Shown in pieces: positions 1-8,841 of a stretch of 56,421 nucleotides of DNA. The DNA lies in assembly GCA_024405635.1 (NCBI GenBank), contig JAKSOL010000020.1:1-56421 (forward strand), given 5' to 3'. Position numbers and translations under genes: made by a program. Every line of letters starts with the position of its first letter. Within the stretch, counting starts at the first letter, position 1. The notes under the pieces are model-generated. The model was not told where the DNA came from. It did no database searches and was given only the letters and a program-made list of their open reading frames with translations. Origin of the DNA: Salinivirgaceae bacterium (GTDB taxonomy: Bacteria > Bacteroidota > Bacteroidia > Bacteroidales > SZUA-534).

Positions 1-2
1 TT

Positions 3-2600
3 GCAGTAAACACTGATGCTACAACCGTTTACGTTGATGATGACGACAGCAAAGCTGCAAAATCGGCTTTTGCAGTGCGTGGCCGCAGCGGTGCTAAAGG
101 TGAGAACAATATTCTTGCCGTAAACACTGATGAGACAACAGTTTACGTTGACGACGATGATAGCAAGGCTGCAAAATCAGCTTTCGCCGTTCGTGGACGT
201 AGCGGCGCTAAAGATGCTAATAACGATTTCTTCTCTATTAACTCCGACAGTACACGCTTTTATATTGATGCGGATAATGATAGCAAGGCAGCAAAATCAG
301 CTTTCGCTGTACGTGGCCGTAGCGGAGCAAAAGGAACTGAATCTAACTACTTTGACATTTCAAGCAGTAGCACAGTAGAAACTTCTGCAAGCGAACCTCG
401 AATGTTGTGGTATCCTGACCAAAATAAAAATGCTTTTCTTGTTGGTCAAGTTAAAATAACTGCAGCAGATCAAGTTGGAGCCAATTCAGTATCAGCAGGA
501 TACGAAAATGTTGCTAGTGGAGATTACTCACAAGCTTTGGGCTACAATTCAACAGCAAGTGGAATGTATTCTACTGCTATAGGCAAAACTGCGCAAGCTA
601 CAGGTAATAGTTCGTTTGCTTTTGGTACAAATGCAAAGGCACAAGGAGCAAGTTCTGTATCAATTGGCGATGCAGCACAAGCAACTAATACTTCTGCATT
701 CGCATTTGGTCAAAGTGCAAAGGCTTCTGGAAATAAATCAATGGCTCTTGGATTTAACACAAATGCAACTGGCCAATATGCAACAGCAATGGGTTATAAC
801 ACAACAGCTTCAGGTAATTATTCTACTGCTTTGGGTTATAGTACAACCGCATCATCAACTGCAGCCACAGCATCTGGTTATCAATCTAAAGCAACTGGTC
901 AGTATTCATTTGCTGGAGGATATATGTCCTTGGCTCAGAGTACCGCTGCAATTGCGTTTGGATATCAAGACACTGCTTCATATTCTTATACTACAGCACT
1001 TGGATATCAAACAAAAGCATCAAATAGTGGTGCAACAGCGTTAGGATACCAATCAAAAGCAATAGGCCAATATTCTACAGCATTGGGCTATCAAAATAAG
1101 TCAGCATCAAAAGGTTCTACAAGTTTGGGATATCAATCAGAAGCAACAGGTATGTACTCTACAGCGCTAGGCTATTTGGCAAAAGCTACTAATTCTTATG
1201 CCGTATCTCTCGGTTATAACACTAAAGCATCAGGCACCGCATCAACTGCCCTTGGATATAATACTACAGCTTCAGGTAATTATTCTACTGCTTTGGGGTA
1301 TTCAAACACCGCTTCTGGTAATAATTCTATTGCATTAGGATATTCAAACACTGCAAATTCTAACAACTCAGCCGTTTTCGGCAAAGGACTTGTATCAAAC
1401 TCGTATTGTGAATTCTTGGTTGGACAATACAATGAGATTGCAACCATTTTTGAGGATGGCGATGGCAATAGTAGCGATGTTTCATGGGTTTTGATGGATG
1501 AAATGGGCACTATGACAGATAGGTTATTTACTATTGCAAATGGAACTGGTCCTAATAATAGATCAAATGCTTTTGTTGTTACCAAAACTGGAAATGTTGG
1601 AATAGGATGCTCCAACCCCGATCAAAAGTTGGAAGTTCATAATGGTGATGTTGGTATCTATAATGGCATGTTGTACCTTCATCCTGATAGCGAAGTTAAC
1701 TGCCACTCAAAATCAATATATATTAATTCAAATAATATTTCAATTGGTGGAAAATTTAGCAGCGGCCTTACTCCTGCGTCAAATGGTTCATACAATTTAG
1801 GAGGAACATCATATCGATGGAATGGTTTGTATGCAAGATATGGTTCGTTTGAGATATCAGACGGTTCTTACGCTGTTCAAGCAAAATCCACATCAACAAA
1901 AACTGAGGTTTATGGTGTTTACGCATCTAGTTCAAACGCCACGTCTTGGAATTATGGTGTATATGCTGTTGCAAATAGCACAAATGGTTCATCAGTTGAC
2001 AATGTAGGCATAAGAGGCAATGCCACTTCGGGTAGCTATAGAAATACTGGAGTTTGGGCAGTAGCAACAGGTAGTGGAACCAACCGAGGTATTTATGCAT
2101 CTGCCTCTGGAGGTTCAACAAATTTTGCTGGTTACTTCGAAGGAGACATCAAAACTACAGGCAGTATTACATATACAGGTTCCTTAACTAGGTCTTCTGA
2201 CGAGCGCTTAAAGAAAGATATTCAAACATTAGACGGTGCTTTGGATAAAGTACTTAAGTTGCGAGGAGTAAACTACTATTGGAAGAACGAACAAGAACTC
2301 AGGTCATTGCCAAATACAGTTGAGACTGATAAAGAAGGAAACGAAACTCTTTTGTACTCATTTAATGAAGAAAAACAAGTTGGTGTAATAGCTCAAGATG
2401 TTGAAGCCGTTTTGCCAGAATTGGTTAAGACCGATGTTAACGGATACAAGACCGTTGATTATAGCAACCTTACCCCAATACTAATCGAGGCGGTTAAAGA
2501 ACAACAACAAATAATTGAAGGTCAACAATCGCAAATTGATGAGTTAAAGAAAATGTTAGAAGCTCAGCAAAAATTGATAGAGCAACTGATAAACAAATAA
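3..2600 (+). CDS. Secreted trimeric fibre protein with S74 chaperone tail (5' end outside window)
   Basis: The reading frame is open from base 3, so the start lies left of the window; the GTG at 75 is only a valine codon inside a repeat. About 865 residues are visible. In order: copies of a 38-residue repeat with the core KAAKSAFAVRGRSGAK (bases 3-340); a long stretch of 14-residue repeats of the type YSTALGYNTTASGN (about 480-1370), like the left-handed beta-roll of YadA-type heads; a segment containing GNVGIGCSNP, typical of tail-fibre proteins (about 1590); and a C-terminal S74 domain (about 2193-2600) with the SSDERLKKDI motif carrying the Ser/Lys residues expected for self-cleavage, then a coiled coil. 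S74 domains help trimers fold and then cut themselves off. I infer a surface fibre; its ligand is unknown. The next gene is a paralogue, 45 bases downstream. Confidence 0.85.
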   Translation, partial: AVNTDATTVYVDDDDSKAAKSAFAVRGRSGAKGENNILAVNTDETTVYVDDDDSKAAKSAFAVRGRSGAKDANNDFFSINSDSTRFYIDADNDSKAAKSAFAVRGRSGAKGTESNYFDISSSSTVETSASEPRMLWYPDQNKNAFLVGQVKITAADQVGANSVSAGYENVASGDYSQALGYNSTASGMYSTAIGKTAQATGNSSFAFGTNAKAQGASSVSIGDAAQATNTSAFAFGQSAKASGNKSMALGFNTNATGQYATAMGYNTTASGNYSTALGYSTTASSTAATASGYQSKATGQYSFAGGYMSLAQSTAAIAFGYQDTASYSYTTALGYQTKASNSGATALGYQSKAIGQYSTALGYQNKSASKGSTSLGYQSEATGMYSTALGYLAKATNSYAVSLGYNTKASGTASTALGYNTTASGNYSTALGYSNTASGNNSIALGYSNTANSNNSAVFGKGLVSNSYCEFLVGQYNEIATIFEDGDGNSSDVSWVLMDEMGTMTDRLFTIANGTGPNNRSNAFVVTKTGNVGIGCSNPDQKLEVHNGDVGIYNGMLYLHPDSEVNCHSKSIYINSNNISIGGKFSSGLTPASNGSYNLGGTSYRWNGLYARYGSFEISDGSYAVQAKSTSTKTEVYGVYASSSNATSWNYGVYAVANSTNGSSVDNVGIRGNATSGSYRNTGVWAVATGSGTNRGIYASASGGSTNFAGYFEGDIKTTGSITYTGSLTRSSDERLKKDIQTLDGALDKVLKLRGVNYYWKNEQELRSLPNTVETDKEGNETLLYSFNEEKQVGVIAQDVEAVLPELVKTDVNGYKTVDYSNLTPILIEAVKEQQQIIEGQQSQIDELKKMLEAQQKLIEQLINK

Positions 2601-2645
2601 ACAATTAGGTTTGTGACCTAAAAACTTAACACACGATATTCATTT

Positions 2646-5600
2646 ATGAAAAAGATGTTCCTATTGCTGTTGTCTGCAGCATTTGCTCTGCAAGTCAGCG
2701 CTCAAAGTTTTTCGTATCAAGCCGTTGTGCGTAACGCCAAAGGCGAAGTTATTAAAACAACCGACGTTCCATTAACCATAACTTTGGTTGATAAGAATGA
2801 TGCAACGGTTTATTATTCTGAAACACAAACAGTTAAAACAAACGCTTACGGTGTTCTTACCGCCAACGTTGGCGAGGGAACTTCAACTAACGGAAAAACA
2901 CTTGCCGATGTTGATTGGTCGAGCAACGATGTGTGGATGAAAGTTTCGGCAACCGTAAACGGTAAATTGGTCGATTTTGGCAAGACTAAAATCAACGCTG
3001 TGCCTTACGCACTTTATGCCGAAGGTTTGAAAGGTGACAAAGGTGATAAAGGCGAAGCATTGACCTTCAGCGATTTAACCGACGAGCAAAAAGCAGAGTT
3101 GAAAGGCGACAAAGGCGATGCTTTTACTTTCAACGATTTAACAGAAGCACAAAAAGCTGCGTTGAAAGGTGACAAAGGTGAAGCTTTTAAATACGAAGAT
3201 TTTACTCAAGAACAACTCCAAGCATTAAAAGTAGAGCGAGGCGAAAACGCAGAATTTAAATCAGCCAGCATTCAAGCTGCATCAAACGCAGCCGACGATG
3301 AGGCTTTGTTTGAGGTAAAAGACAAAGACGGCAATGTAGTGTTTGCGGTTTATCCAAACGAAACTGTGGTTTACGCAAACGAAGAAAATGGCAAAGCAGC
3401 AAAATCAGCATTTGCCGTACGTGGCCGTAGCGGTGCAAAAGGCGAGAGCGACATTCTTGCAGTTGGCACCGATGGAACAACCGTTTATGTTGATGACGAA
3501 AATGGCAAAGCAGCTAAATCAGCATTCGCAGTTCGTGGTCGTAGTGGCGCAAAAGGCGAAAACGATATTTTTGCTGTAAACACCGATGCTACAACCATTT
3601 ACGTTGATGATGACGACAGCAAAGCAGCAAAATCAGCATTCGCAGTGCGTGGCCGTAGTGGCGCAAAAGGAGAGAACGACATTTTTGCCGTAAACACCGA
3701 ATCGACAACCGTTTACGTTGATGACGACGATAGCAAAGCTGCTAAATCGGCATTTGCAGTTCGTGGCCGTAGTGGCGCAAAAGGTGACAATGACATTTTT
3801 GCCGTAAACACCGAATCGACAACCGTTTACGTTGATGACGACGACAGCAAAGCTGCTAAATCGGCTTTTGCAGTTCGTGGCCGTAGCGGTGCTAAAGGTG
3901 AAAACGATATTCTAGCCGTAAACACTGATGCTACAACCGTTTACGTTGACGATGACGATAGCAAAGCTGCTAAATCGGCATTTGCAGTTCGTGGCCGTAG
4001 TGGCGCAAAAGGTGACAATGACATTTTTGCCGTAAACACCGAATCGACAACCGTTTACGTTGATGACGACGACAGCAAAGCAGCTAAATCGGCATTCGCG
4101 GTGCGTGGTCGTAGTGGTGCTAAAGGCGAAAACAACATTCTTGCTGTAAACACCGATGAAACAACAGTTTACGTTGATGATGATGATAGCAAAGCTGCTA
4201 AATCAGCCTTTGCAGTACGTGGCCGTAGTGGAGCTAAAAATAACAACGATGTGTTTATGGTTACCAACGACAACACAAGCGTTCGCGTTTCTGATGCTGA
4301 AGCCGAGAACGGTTTCTCTGTTAGCGGTAAAAAAGCCGACGGAACAAACCAAAGTTACATGGACATTAACAAAATCAACTACATGATTGGTTTGGATGCT
4401 GGCCAAAAAATTACAACTGGTACTAAAAACTCATTTATGGGTAACCAAGCTGGTGCAGCTAATACATCAGGTTACAACAACGTGTTTGTAGGTAATAATG
4501 CTGGTGCTGCAAATACTACTGGCTATCAGAACGTGTTTATGGGTAATGACGCAGGCAAGTCAATGAAATCAGGTTATTCAAATGTTGTATTGGGCGACCA
4601 AGCAGGAGGTTCAACCTCAGGCGCTAATTACAACATTCTTATTGGCCGACAAGCTGGAAAAAACACCACAGGAAGTAGCAACGTGTTTATTGGCGATTTG
4701 GCAGGACTCAACAATACAACAGGCTATTACAATGTAATGATTGGTGATGAGGCAGGAAAGGGAAATACTTCAGGATATAACAATGTTGCAATTGGTAATA
4801 CTGCTGCGCATTCAAATACGACAGGCTCTCAAAACGTAATGATGGGCAATGCTGCAGGATACAACAACAGCACAGGTGGTAGCAACGTGTTTATTGGAAA
4901 TAATGCTGGTTATACCAACACCATAGGCGCAAGCAACGTGTTTATTGGAAATAATGCTGGTTATACCAACAGCACAGGTAACTACAATGTGTTTTTAGGC
5001 TACTACGCAGGAAATAAAAATACAGCATCATACAATACATTCTTGGGTTACCAAGCAGGACAAAAAAATACAAGTGGTGCAAACAACGTATTCTTGGGTT
5101 ATAATGCAGGCCAAGCAAATACCACAGCATCAAATAACGTATTCTTGGGTAATTCTGCAGGTTATACTAATACTACAGGAGCAAATAACATATTCTTAGG
5201 AAATTCAGCAGGTTATACCAACACCATAGGCGCAAGCAACGTGTTTATTGGAAATAATGCTGGTTATACCAACAGCACAGGTAACTACAATGTGTTTTTA
5301 GGCTACTACGCAGGAAATAAAAATACAGCATCATACAATACATTCTTGGGTTACCAAGCAGGACAAAAAAATACAAGTGGTACCAACAACGTATTCTTGG
5401 GATACAATGCAGGTCAATCTAATACATTAGGTAAAAACAATGTATTTTTAGGTAATAATGCGGGAGCGTCTAATATAGGAGGTAGTGATTCCTATCTAAA
5501 TGGAAAAGATCCTGTATCGGGAAATTCTATGTATGTAAATTTTGGTTCTTGCAATGTATATATTGGAGATGAAGCAGGCAGATATGCAGAGTTAGGACAA

Positions 5601-6605
5601 AACAATGTTTATATGGGCTTTTTTGCAGGTCAAACTAATAAAACTGGTAGGAACAATGTATTTATAGGAAAATCTGCTGGTCAAAATTCAATAGATGATC
5701 AAAACATATTTATTGGCTGTGATGCTGGTGCCAATTATAAAGGAGAAGGAAGACCTAACAATAATATTGCATATTCATCTTCGGGAATGAATGTTGTAAT
5801 TGGCCTTGAGGCTGGATTTGGATATGGAGCAACATCTGATGTAAAATATACAGGCTCTGTACTATTAGGTAGAATGGCAGGTCGAAGCCTTACTACGGGC
5901 TATGGAGATGTGATAGTTGGTTTACAATCTGCTAGCGCTTTAAAAGAAGGAGGTAGTAATGTACTAATTGGTAGTAACGTAGCAAGCAACAAAACAGAAG
6001 GTCAATACAATACTATTATTGGAGCCAATGCTGGATATAGCAACACTACAGGTTCGTCAAATGTGTTCATTGGAAACAGCGCTGGCTATAATGAAACTGG
6101 CAGCAACAAACTTTACATAGCCAATTCAAGCACAACAACACCACTTATTTATGGAGATTTTAGTGCTAAAACACTTAGGATTAATGGTGCTTTAACCTAC
6201 ACTTCAGCATCAGCATCATCTGATGCACGACTTAAGAAAGATGTGCAAACCCTTGGTTCGTCGCTAGGTAATGTTCTAAAATTGCGTGGTGTAACTTATT
6301 ACTGGAAATCGCGCGAGGAAATGGCAGCACTTAAAGGAGTGCCAACCGATAGCCTTGACTATTGTTTCAATGCCGAAAAACAAATTGGTGTAATAGCACA
6401 AGAGGTTGAAGCTATTTATCCCGAATTGGTTTCAACTGACGAAAATGGTTACAAATCAGTATCGTACGAAAAATTCACTCCAATCCTAATCGAGGCGATA
6501 AAAGAGCAACAAGCAATTATTGATGAGTTGAAGGCTAAAAACGAAGCTCAAGACCAAAAGATTGAGCAACTAACCAAGTTGGTTGAGCAATTGCTTAACA
6601 AATAG
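2646..6605 (+). CDS. Secreted modular fibre protein with repeats and S74 chaperone tail
   Basis: 1319 residues starting with a clear signal peptide (1-20, ending VSAQ). Residues about 21-125 form a module beginning FSYQAVVRNAKG and ending AVPYALYAEG, shared with the protein at 15352-17202. Then come three GDKGDKGE-type collagen-like pieces (about 126-200); eight copies of the KAAKSAFAVRGRSGAK repeat on a 38-residue period (about 248-533); a long array of NNVFIGNNAGYTNTTG-type repeats of roughly 17 residues (about 590-1155), probably a beta-roll or beta-helix stalk; and an S74 intramolecular chaperone (about 1190-1319) with SSDARLKKDV, ending in a coiled coil. No T9SS sorting domain is present, so the route to the surface is unclear. 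I infer a trimeric extracellular fibre; binding target unknown. In-frame exact DNA duplications inside the gene suggest that its length varies. Confidence 0.87.
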   Translation: MKKMFLLLLSAAFALQVSAQSFSYQAVVRNAKGEVIKTTDVPLTITLVDKNDATVYYSETQTVKTNAYGVLTANVGEGTSTNGKTLADVDWSSNDVWMKVSATVNGKLVDFGKTKINAVPYALYAEGLKGDKGDKGEALTFSDLTDEQKAELKGDKGDAFTFNDLTEAQKAALKGDKGEAFKYEDFTQEQLQALKVERGENAEFKSASIQAASNAADDEALFEVKDKDGNVVFAVYPNETVVYANEENGKAAKSAFAVRGRSGAKGESDILAVGTDGTTVYVDDENGKAAKSAFAVRGRSGAKGENDIFAVNTDATTIYVDDDDSKAAKSAFAVRGRSGAKGENDIFAVNTESTTVYVDDDDSKAAKSAFAVRGRSGAKGDNDIFAVNTESTTVYVDDDDSKAAKSAFAVRGRSGAKGENDILAVNTDATTVYVDDDDSKAAKSAFAVRGRSGAKGDNDIFAVNTESTTVYVDDDDSKAAKSAFAVRGRSGAKGENNILAVNTDETTVYVDDDDSKAAKSAFAVRGRSGAKNNNDVFMVTNDNTSVRVSDAEAENGFSVSGKKADGTNQSYMDINKINYMIGLDAGQKITTGTKNSFMGNQAGAANTSGYNNVFVGNNAGAANTTGYQNVFMGNDAGKSMKSGYSNVVLGDQAGGSTSGANYNILIGRQAGKNTTGSSNVFIGDLAGLNNTTGYYNVMIGDEAGKGNTSGYNNVAIGNTAAHSNTTGSQNVMMGNAAGYNNSTGGSNVFIGNNAGYTNTIGASNVFIGNNAGYTNSTGNYNVFLGYYAGNKNTASYNTFLGYQAGQKNTSGANNVFLGYNAGQANTTASNNVFLGNSAGYTNTTGANNIFLGNSAGYTNTIGASNVFIGNNAGYTNSTGNYNVFLGYYAGNKNTASYNTFLGYQAGQKNTSGTNNVFLGYNAGQSNTLGKNNVFLGNNAGASNIGGSDSYLNGKDPVSGNSMYVNFGSCNVYIGDEAGRYAELGQNNVYMGFFAGQTNKTGRNNVFIGKSAGQNSIDDQNIFIGCDAGANYKGEGRPNNNIAYSSSGMNVVIGLEAGFGYGATSDVKYTGSVLLGRMAGRSLTTGYGDVIVGLQSASALKEGGSNVLIGSNVASNKTEGQYNTIIGANAGYSNTTGSSNVFIGNSAGYNETGSNKLYIANSSTTTPLIYGDFSAKTLRINGALTYTSASASSDARLKKDVQTLGSSLGNVLKLRGVTYYWKSREEMAALKGVPTDSLDYCFNAEKQIGVIAQEVEAIYPELVSTDENGYKSVSYEKFTPILIEAIKEQQAIIDELKAKNEAQDQKIEQLTKLVEQLLNK
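3389..4245 (+). repeat. Eight tandem 114-bp coding repeats
   Basis: In-frame tandem repeat of a 38-residue unit with core KAAKSAFAVRGRSGAK followed by a short variable strand and a VYVDDDD turn. Copies differ mainly at synonymous positions. Bases 3726-3853 and 3954-4081 are an exact 128-base match at an offset of 228 bases, which is two units, so two-unit blocks have duplicated recently. The same unit occurs at the left edge of the window (about 3-340) in the paralogous gene. Confidence 0.92.
4908..5078 (+). repeat. Exact 171-bp direct repeat, copy 1
   Basis: Identical base for base to 5211-5381 (offset 303 bases, 101 codons, in frame). It lies in the NNVFIGNNAG-type stalk array of the fibre gene. 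The flanking repeats are only similar, so this is a recent segmental duplication within the array. Confidence 0.93.
5211..5381 (+). repeat. Exact 171-bp direct repeat, copy 2
   Basis: Second copy of the repeat at 4908-5078. Recombination between the two copies would add or remove 101 residues without breaking the frame. Confidence 0.93.
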
Positions 6606-6626
6606 GTTTAGCAAACACAAAAACAA

Positions 6627-6662
6627 AAGGCTGGCGCATTGTGTTGTGTCAGCCTTTTTTGT
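6627..6662 (+). terminator. Rho-independent terminator after the fibre genes
   Basis: AAGGCTG (6627-6633) pairs with CAGCCTT (6650-6656), extended inward by five more pairs including two G-U, and followed by a T run. It closes the transcript of the two fibre genes. Confidence 0.85.
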
Positions 6663-6752
6663 TGGTTGGCTGAATCGGTAAAAAAGTTGAGTCAACGCAA
6701 AAAATAAGGTTATCTTTTTCGTTCATATTCTGCTCAAAAACAATCAAATAAT

Positions 6753-6760
6753 TACTTTTG
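6753..6760 (+). promoter_or_regulatory. Bacteroidetes -7 element upstream of the DUF1538 gene
   Basis: TACTTTTG matches the Bacteroidetes -7 consensus TAnnTTTG and ends 20 bases before the ATG at 6781. No good -33 TTTG is visible. Confidence 0.55.
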
Positions 6761-6780
6761 GCACACTAAAATTTTAAAGT

Positions 6781-8841
6781 ATGTCGAACAAACATTTGGT
6801 ATCGTTTACCGATGCATTAGGGATGTTAGGCAACTACACTTGGTCGCGCATTTGGGAGCAAGTCAAGTCGGTTGCATTCATCATTATGTACTTAGTGGTT
6901 TTTCAGACCATTATATTGAGAGTGCCGCTAGCCAACGCACTTGGCACAGCCGGCGGAATTGGATTGGTAGTTCTAGGCTTGGCCTTCTTTCTTGAGGGAT
7001 TGGTGCTAGGACTAATGCCTATTGGCGAACGTGTGGGAGTTAAACTTCCAGCTCGCGTGGGCATTGGAGTTATTTGCGCATTTGGCGTGGTGCTTGGTTT
7101 TGGCGCCACATACGCCGAACCAGCAATAAGCACATTGCGTGCAGCAGGAGCAACCATCACAGCATGGGACTCGCCACTACTCTACATGATGCTTAATAGC
7201 TACTCTGGCGAGTTAGTTATGTCGGTTGGTGTTGGCGTAGGACTTGCAGTGGCTTTAGGTATGTGCCGATTCTACTACAATTGGTCAATCAAACCATTGA
7301 TTTACATAATTATTCCACTAGTTATGTTGCTAACACTATATGCAGCAAACGACGACAAACTATGCAAAATAATAGGATTGGCTTGGGACTGCGGCGCTGT
7401 AACAACAGGAGCCGTAACTGTACCACTAGTACTAGCACTTGGTATTGGTGTATCGCGCACATCGAGCAACGGCGGAGGCAGCAATGGTGGTTTTGGCATC
7501 ATTATGTTAGCATCAGCATTCCCAATTGTTGCTGTGCTAGCCTTGGGTTCTTTCTTCAGTTTAAAGACACCAAGTCCGGTGAGCGAAAACGAATTTTTTG
7601 CAGCAGAAAACCGCACACAGTCGGCTGTGATATTTGGTGGCGACACATCGCAAGTAATTCAACACGCATTTACTCACGGTTCAGTTGAAGGCCGAAAAGC
7701 AATTTTTGCATCAGAAGAGGCATACACAAATGCAATAAAATTGCTTGAAAACAGCGACGAGGCTCGCACCAAATACCTAGGCACAATGCAAGTTGCCGAT
7801 TGGATTTTGAAGTGCGCAACAACCGAAGAACGCGATATGCTTTCAAATGTTAAGCTATCGGCAGCAAGCGACGAACAAGAATCGCCATTTGCCGCTTTTG
7901 CTCCAACATTGCACAAAGAGTTGTTTGGCGGTTTGCAAGCAGTGCTACCAATCACAGCATTTTTGCTTATTGTGCTTATTATGCTACGCGAAAAATTGCG
8001 CTACAAAGACGAAATTGCACTCGGCATTGGCATAACACTATTCGGTATGGTGCTGCTAACTTCGGGCATTTCGCTTGGTTTGGCATCGTTGGGCGGCGAA
8101 GTAGGAGCTCAACTGCCTCGTGCATTTGCTAGCGAAGAAAAATTCATTGACCGCGTAGTGATAAACAACTTCGACTCTACAATGCTTTTCAAAGGCATTA
8201 CTGAAGAAGGCGAACAAAAAGAGTTCTTTAATCTGTGCGAGAACGGACAAATTCGTGCAGTGGAATTCAACGCCGCACAATTAAATACCGAAACCAAACA
8301 ATATGTTCAAATCATTACCGAAAAACCAATGTTCAAACTATCGATAATAGGTTTGGTACTTGTGTTGGTATTTGCTTTTGGACTAGGATTTGGCGCAACC
8401 CTTGCCGAGCCCGCCCTTAATGCCTTGGGCATGACAGTTGAAGGACTAACCGTAGGAGCAATAAAACAACGCCAACTAGTGTTGGTAGTATCGGTTGGTG
8501 TGGCATTGGGCATCACGTTAGGTTTGGCCCGCATATTGTTCGACTTGCCACTCTACCTAATGATTGAAGTTTCGTATGGCTTGCTACTGGTTTTAACATT
8601 CTTCAGCGACAAAGAATTTTCGGCCATTGCATGGGATAGCGGCGGTGTAACAACCGGACCTGTAACCGTGCCTTTGGTATTGGCATTAGGATTGAGCATT
8701 GGTGGCGTGCTTCACGTTTCTGATGGATTTGGAATTCTTGCCATGGCATCGGCTTGGCCTATAATAACTGTGCTTTTGTTTGGTCTGATTGCAAATCGCA
8801 AGCAGCATAAAAATCTAAAGAATACTAAAGATGATGAATAG
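6781..8841 (+). CDS. DUF1538 family multi-pass membrane protein
   Basis: 686 residues forming an internally duplicated integral membrane protein. Each half carries the same two signatures: GFGATYAEPA (near residue 106) and WDCGAVTTGAVTVPLVLALG (from about 202) in the first half, and GFGATLAEPA (near 536) and WDSGGVTTGPVTVPLVLALG (from about 618) in the second. This is the DUF1538 family, thought to be transporters or channels of unknown substrate. Two hydrophilic insertions, roughly residues 265-385 and 450-510, are the obvious soluble parts. The stop overlaps the start of the next gene by 11 bases, and that gene encodes a P-II-like protein, so a signal-gated transporter is a reasonable inference. 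The transported molecule cannot be read from the sequence. Confidence 0.88.
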   Translation: MSNKHLVSFTDALGMLGNYTWSRIWEQVKSVAFIIMYLVVFQTIILRVPLANALGTAGGIGLVVLGLAFFLEGLVLGLMPIGERVGVKLPARVGIGVICAFGVVLGFGATYAEPAISTLRAAGATITAWDSPLLYMMLNSYSGELVMSVGVGVGLAVALGMCRFYYNWSIKPLIYIIIPLVMLLTLYAANDDKLCKIIGLAWDCGAVTTGAVTVPLVLALGIGVSRTSSNGGGSNGGFGIIMLASAFPIVAVLALGSFFSLKTPSPVSENEFFAAENRTQSAVIFGGDTSQVIQHAFTHGSVEGRKAIFASEEAYTNAIKLLENSDEARTKYLGTMQVADWILKCATTEERDMLSNVKLSAASDEQESPFAAFAPTLHKELFGGLQAVLPITAFLLIVLIMLREKLRYKDEIALGIGITLFGMVLLTSGISLGLASLGGEVGAQLPRAFASEEKFIDRVVINNFDSTMLFKGITEEGEQKEFFNLCENGQIRAVEFNAAQLNTETKQYVQIITEKPMFKLSIIGLVLVLVFAFGLGFGATLAEPALNALGMTVEGLTVGAIKQRQLVLVVSVGVALGITLGLARILFDLPLYLMIEVSYGLLLVLTFFSDKEFSAIAWDSGGVTTGPVTVPLVLALGLSIGGVLHVSDGFGILAMASAWPIITVLLFGLIANRKQHKNLKNTKDDE

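Noticed and set aside
75..2600. A gene starting at GTG 75
   Set aside because: The frame is open upstream to base 3 and the codon is the valine of the AFAVRGRSGAK repeat; the true start is outside the window.
2606..2620. TAGGT-TTGTG-ACCTA as promoter or operator between the two fibre genes
   Set aside because: It contains TAGGTTTG but the gap is only 45 bases and no -33 is placed correctly; too weak to list as a promoter.
3389..4245. CRISPR-like regular repeats
   Set aside because: The period is coding, in frame, translates to a conserved protein repeat, and there are no unique spacers or cas genes.
1..6605. Part of a prophage tail region
   Set aside because: The second protein has a signal peptide and a Bacteroidetes N-terminal module, and no capsid, terminase, portal or integrase genes are in the window.
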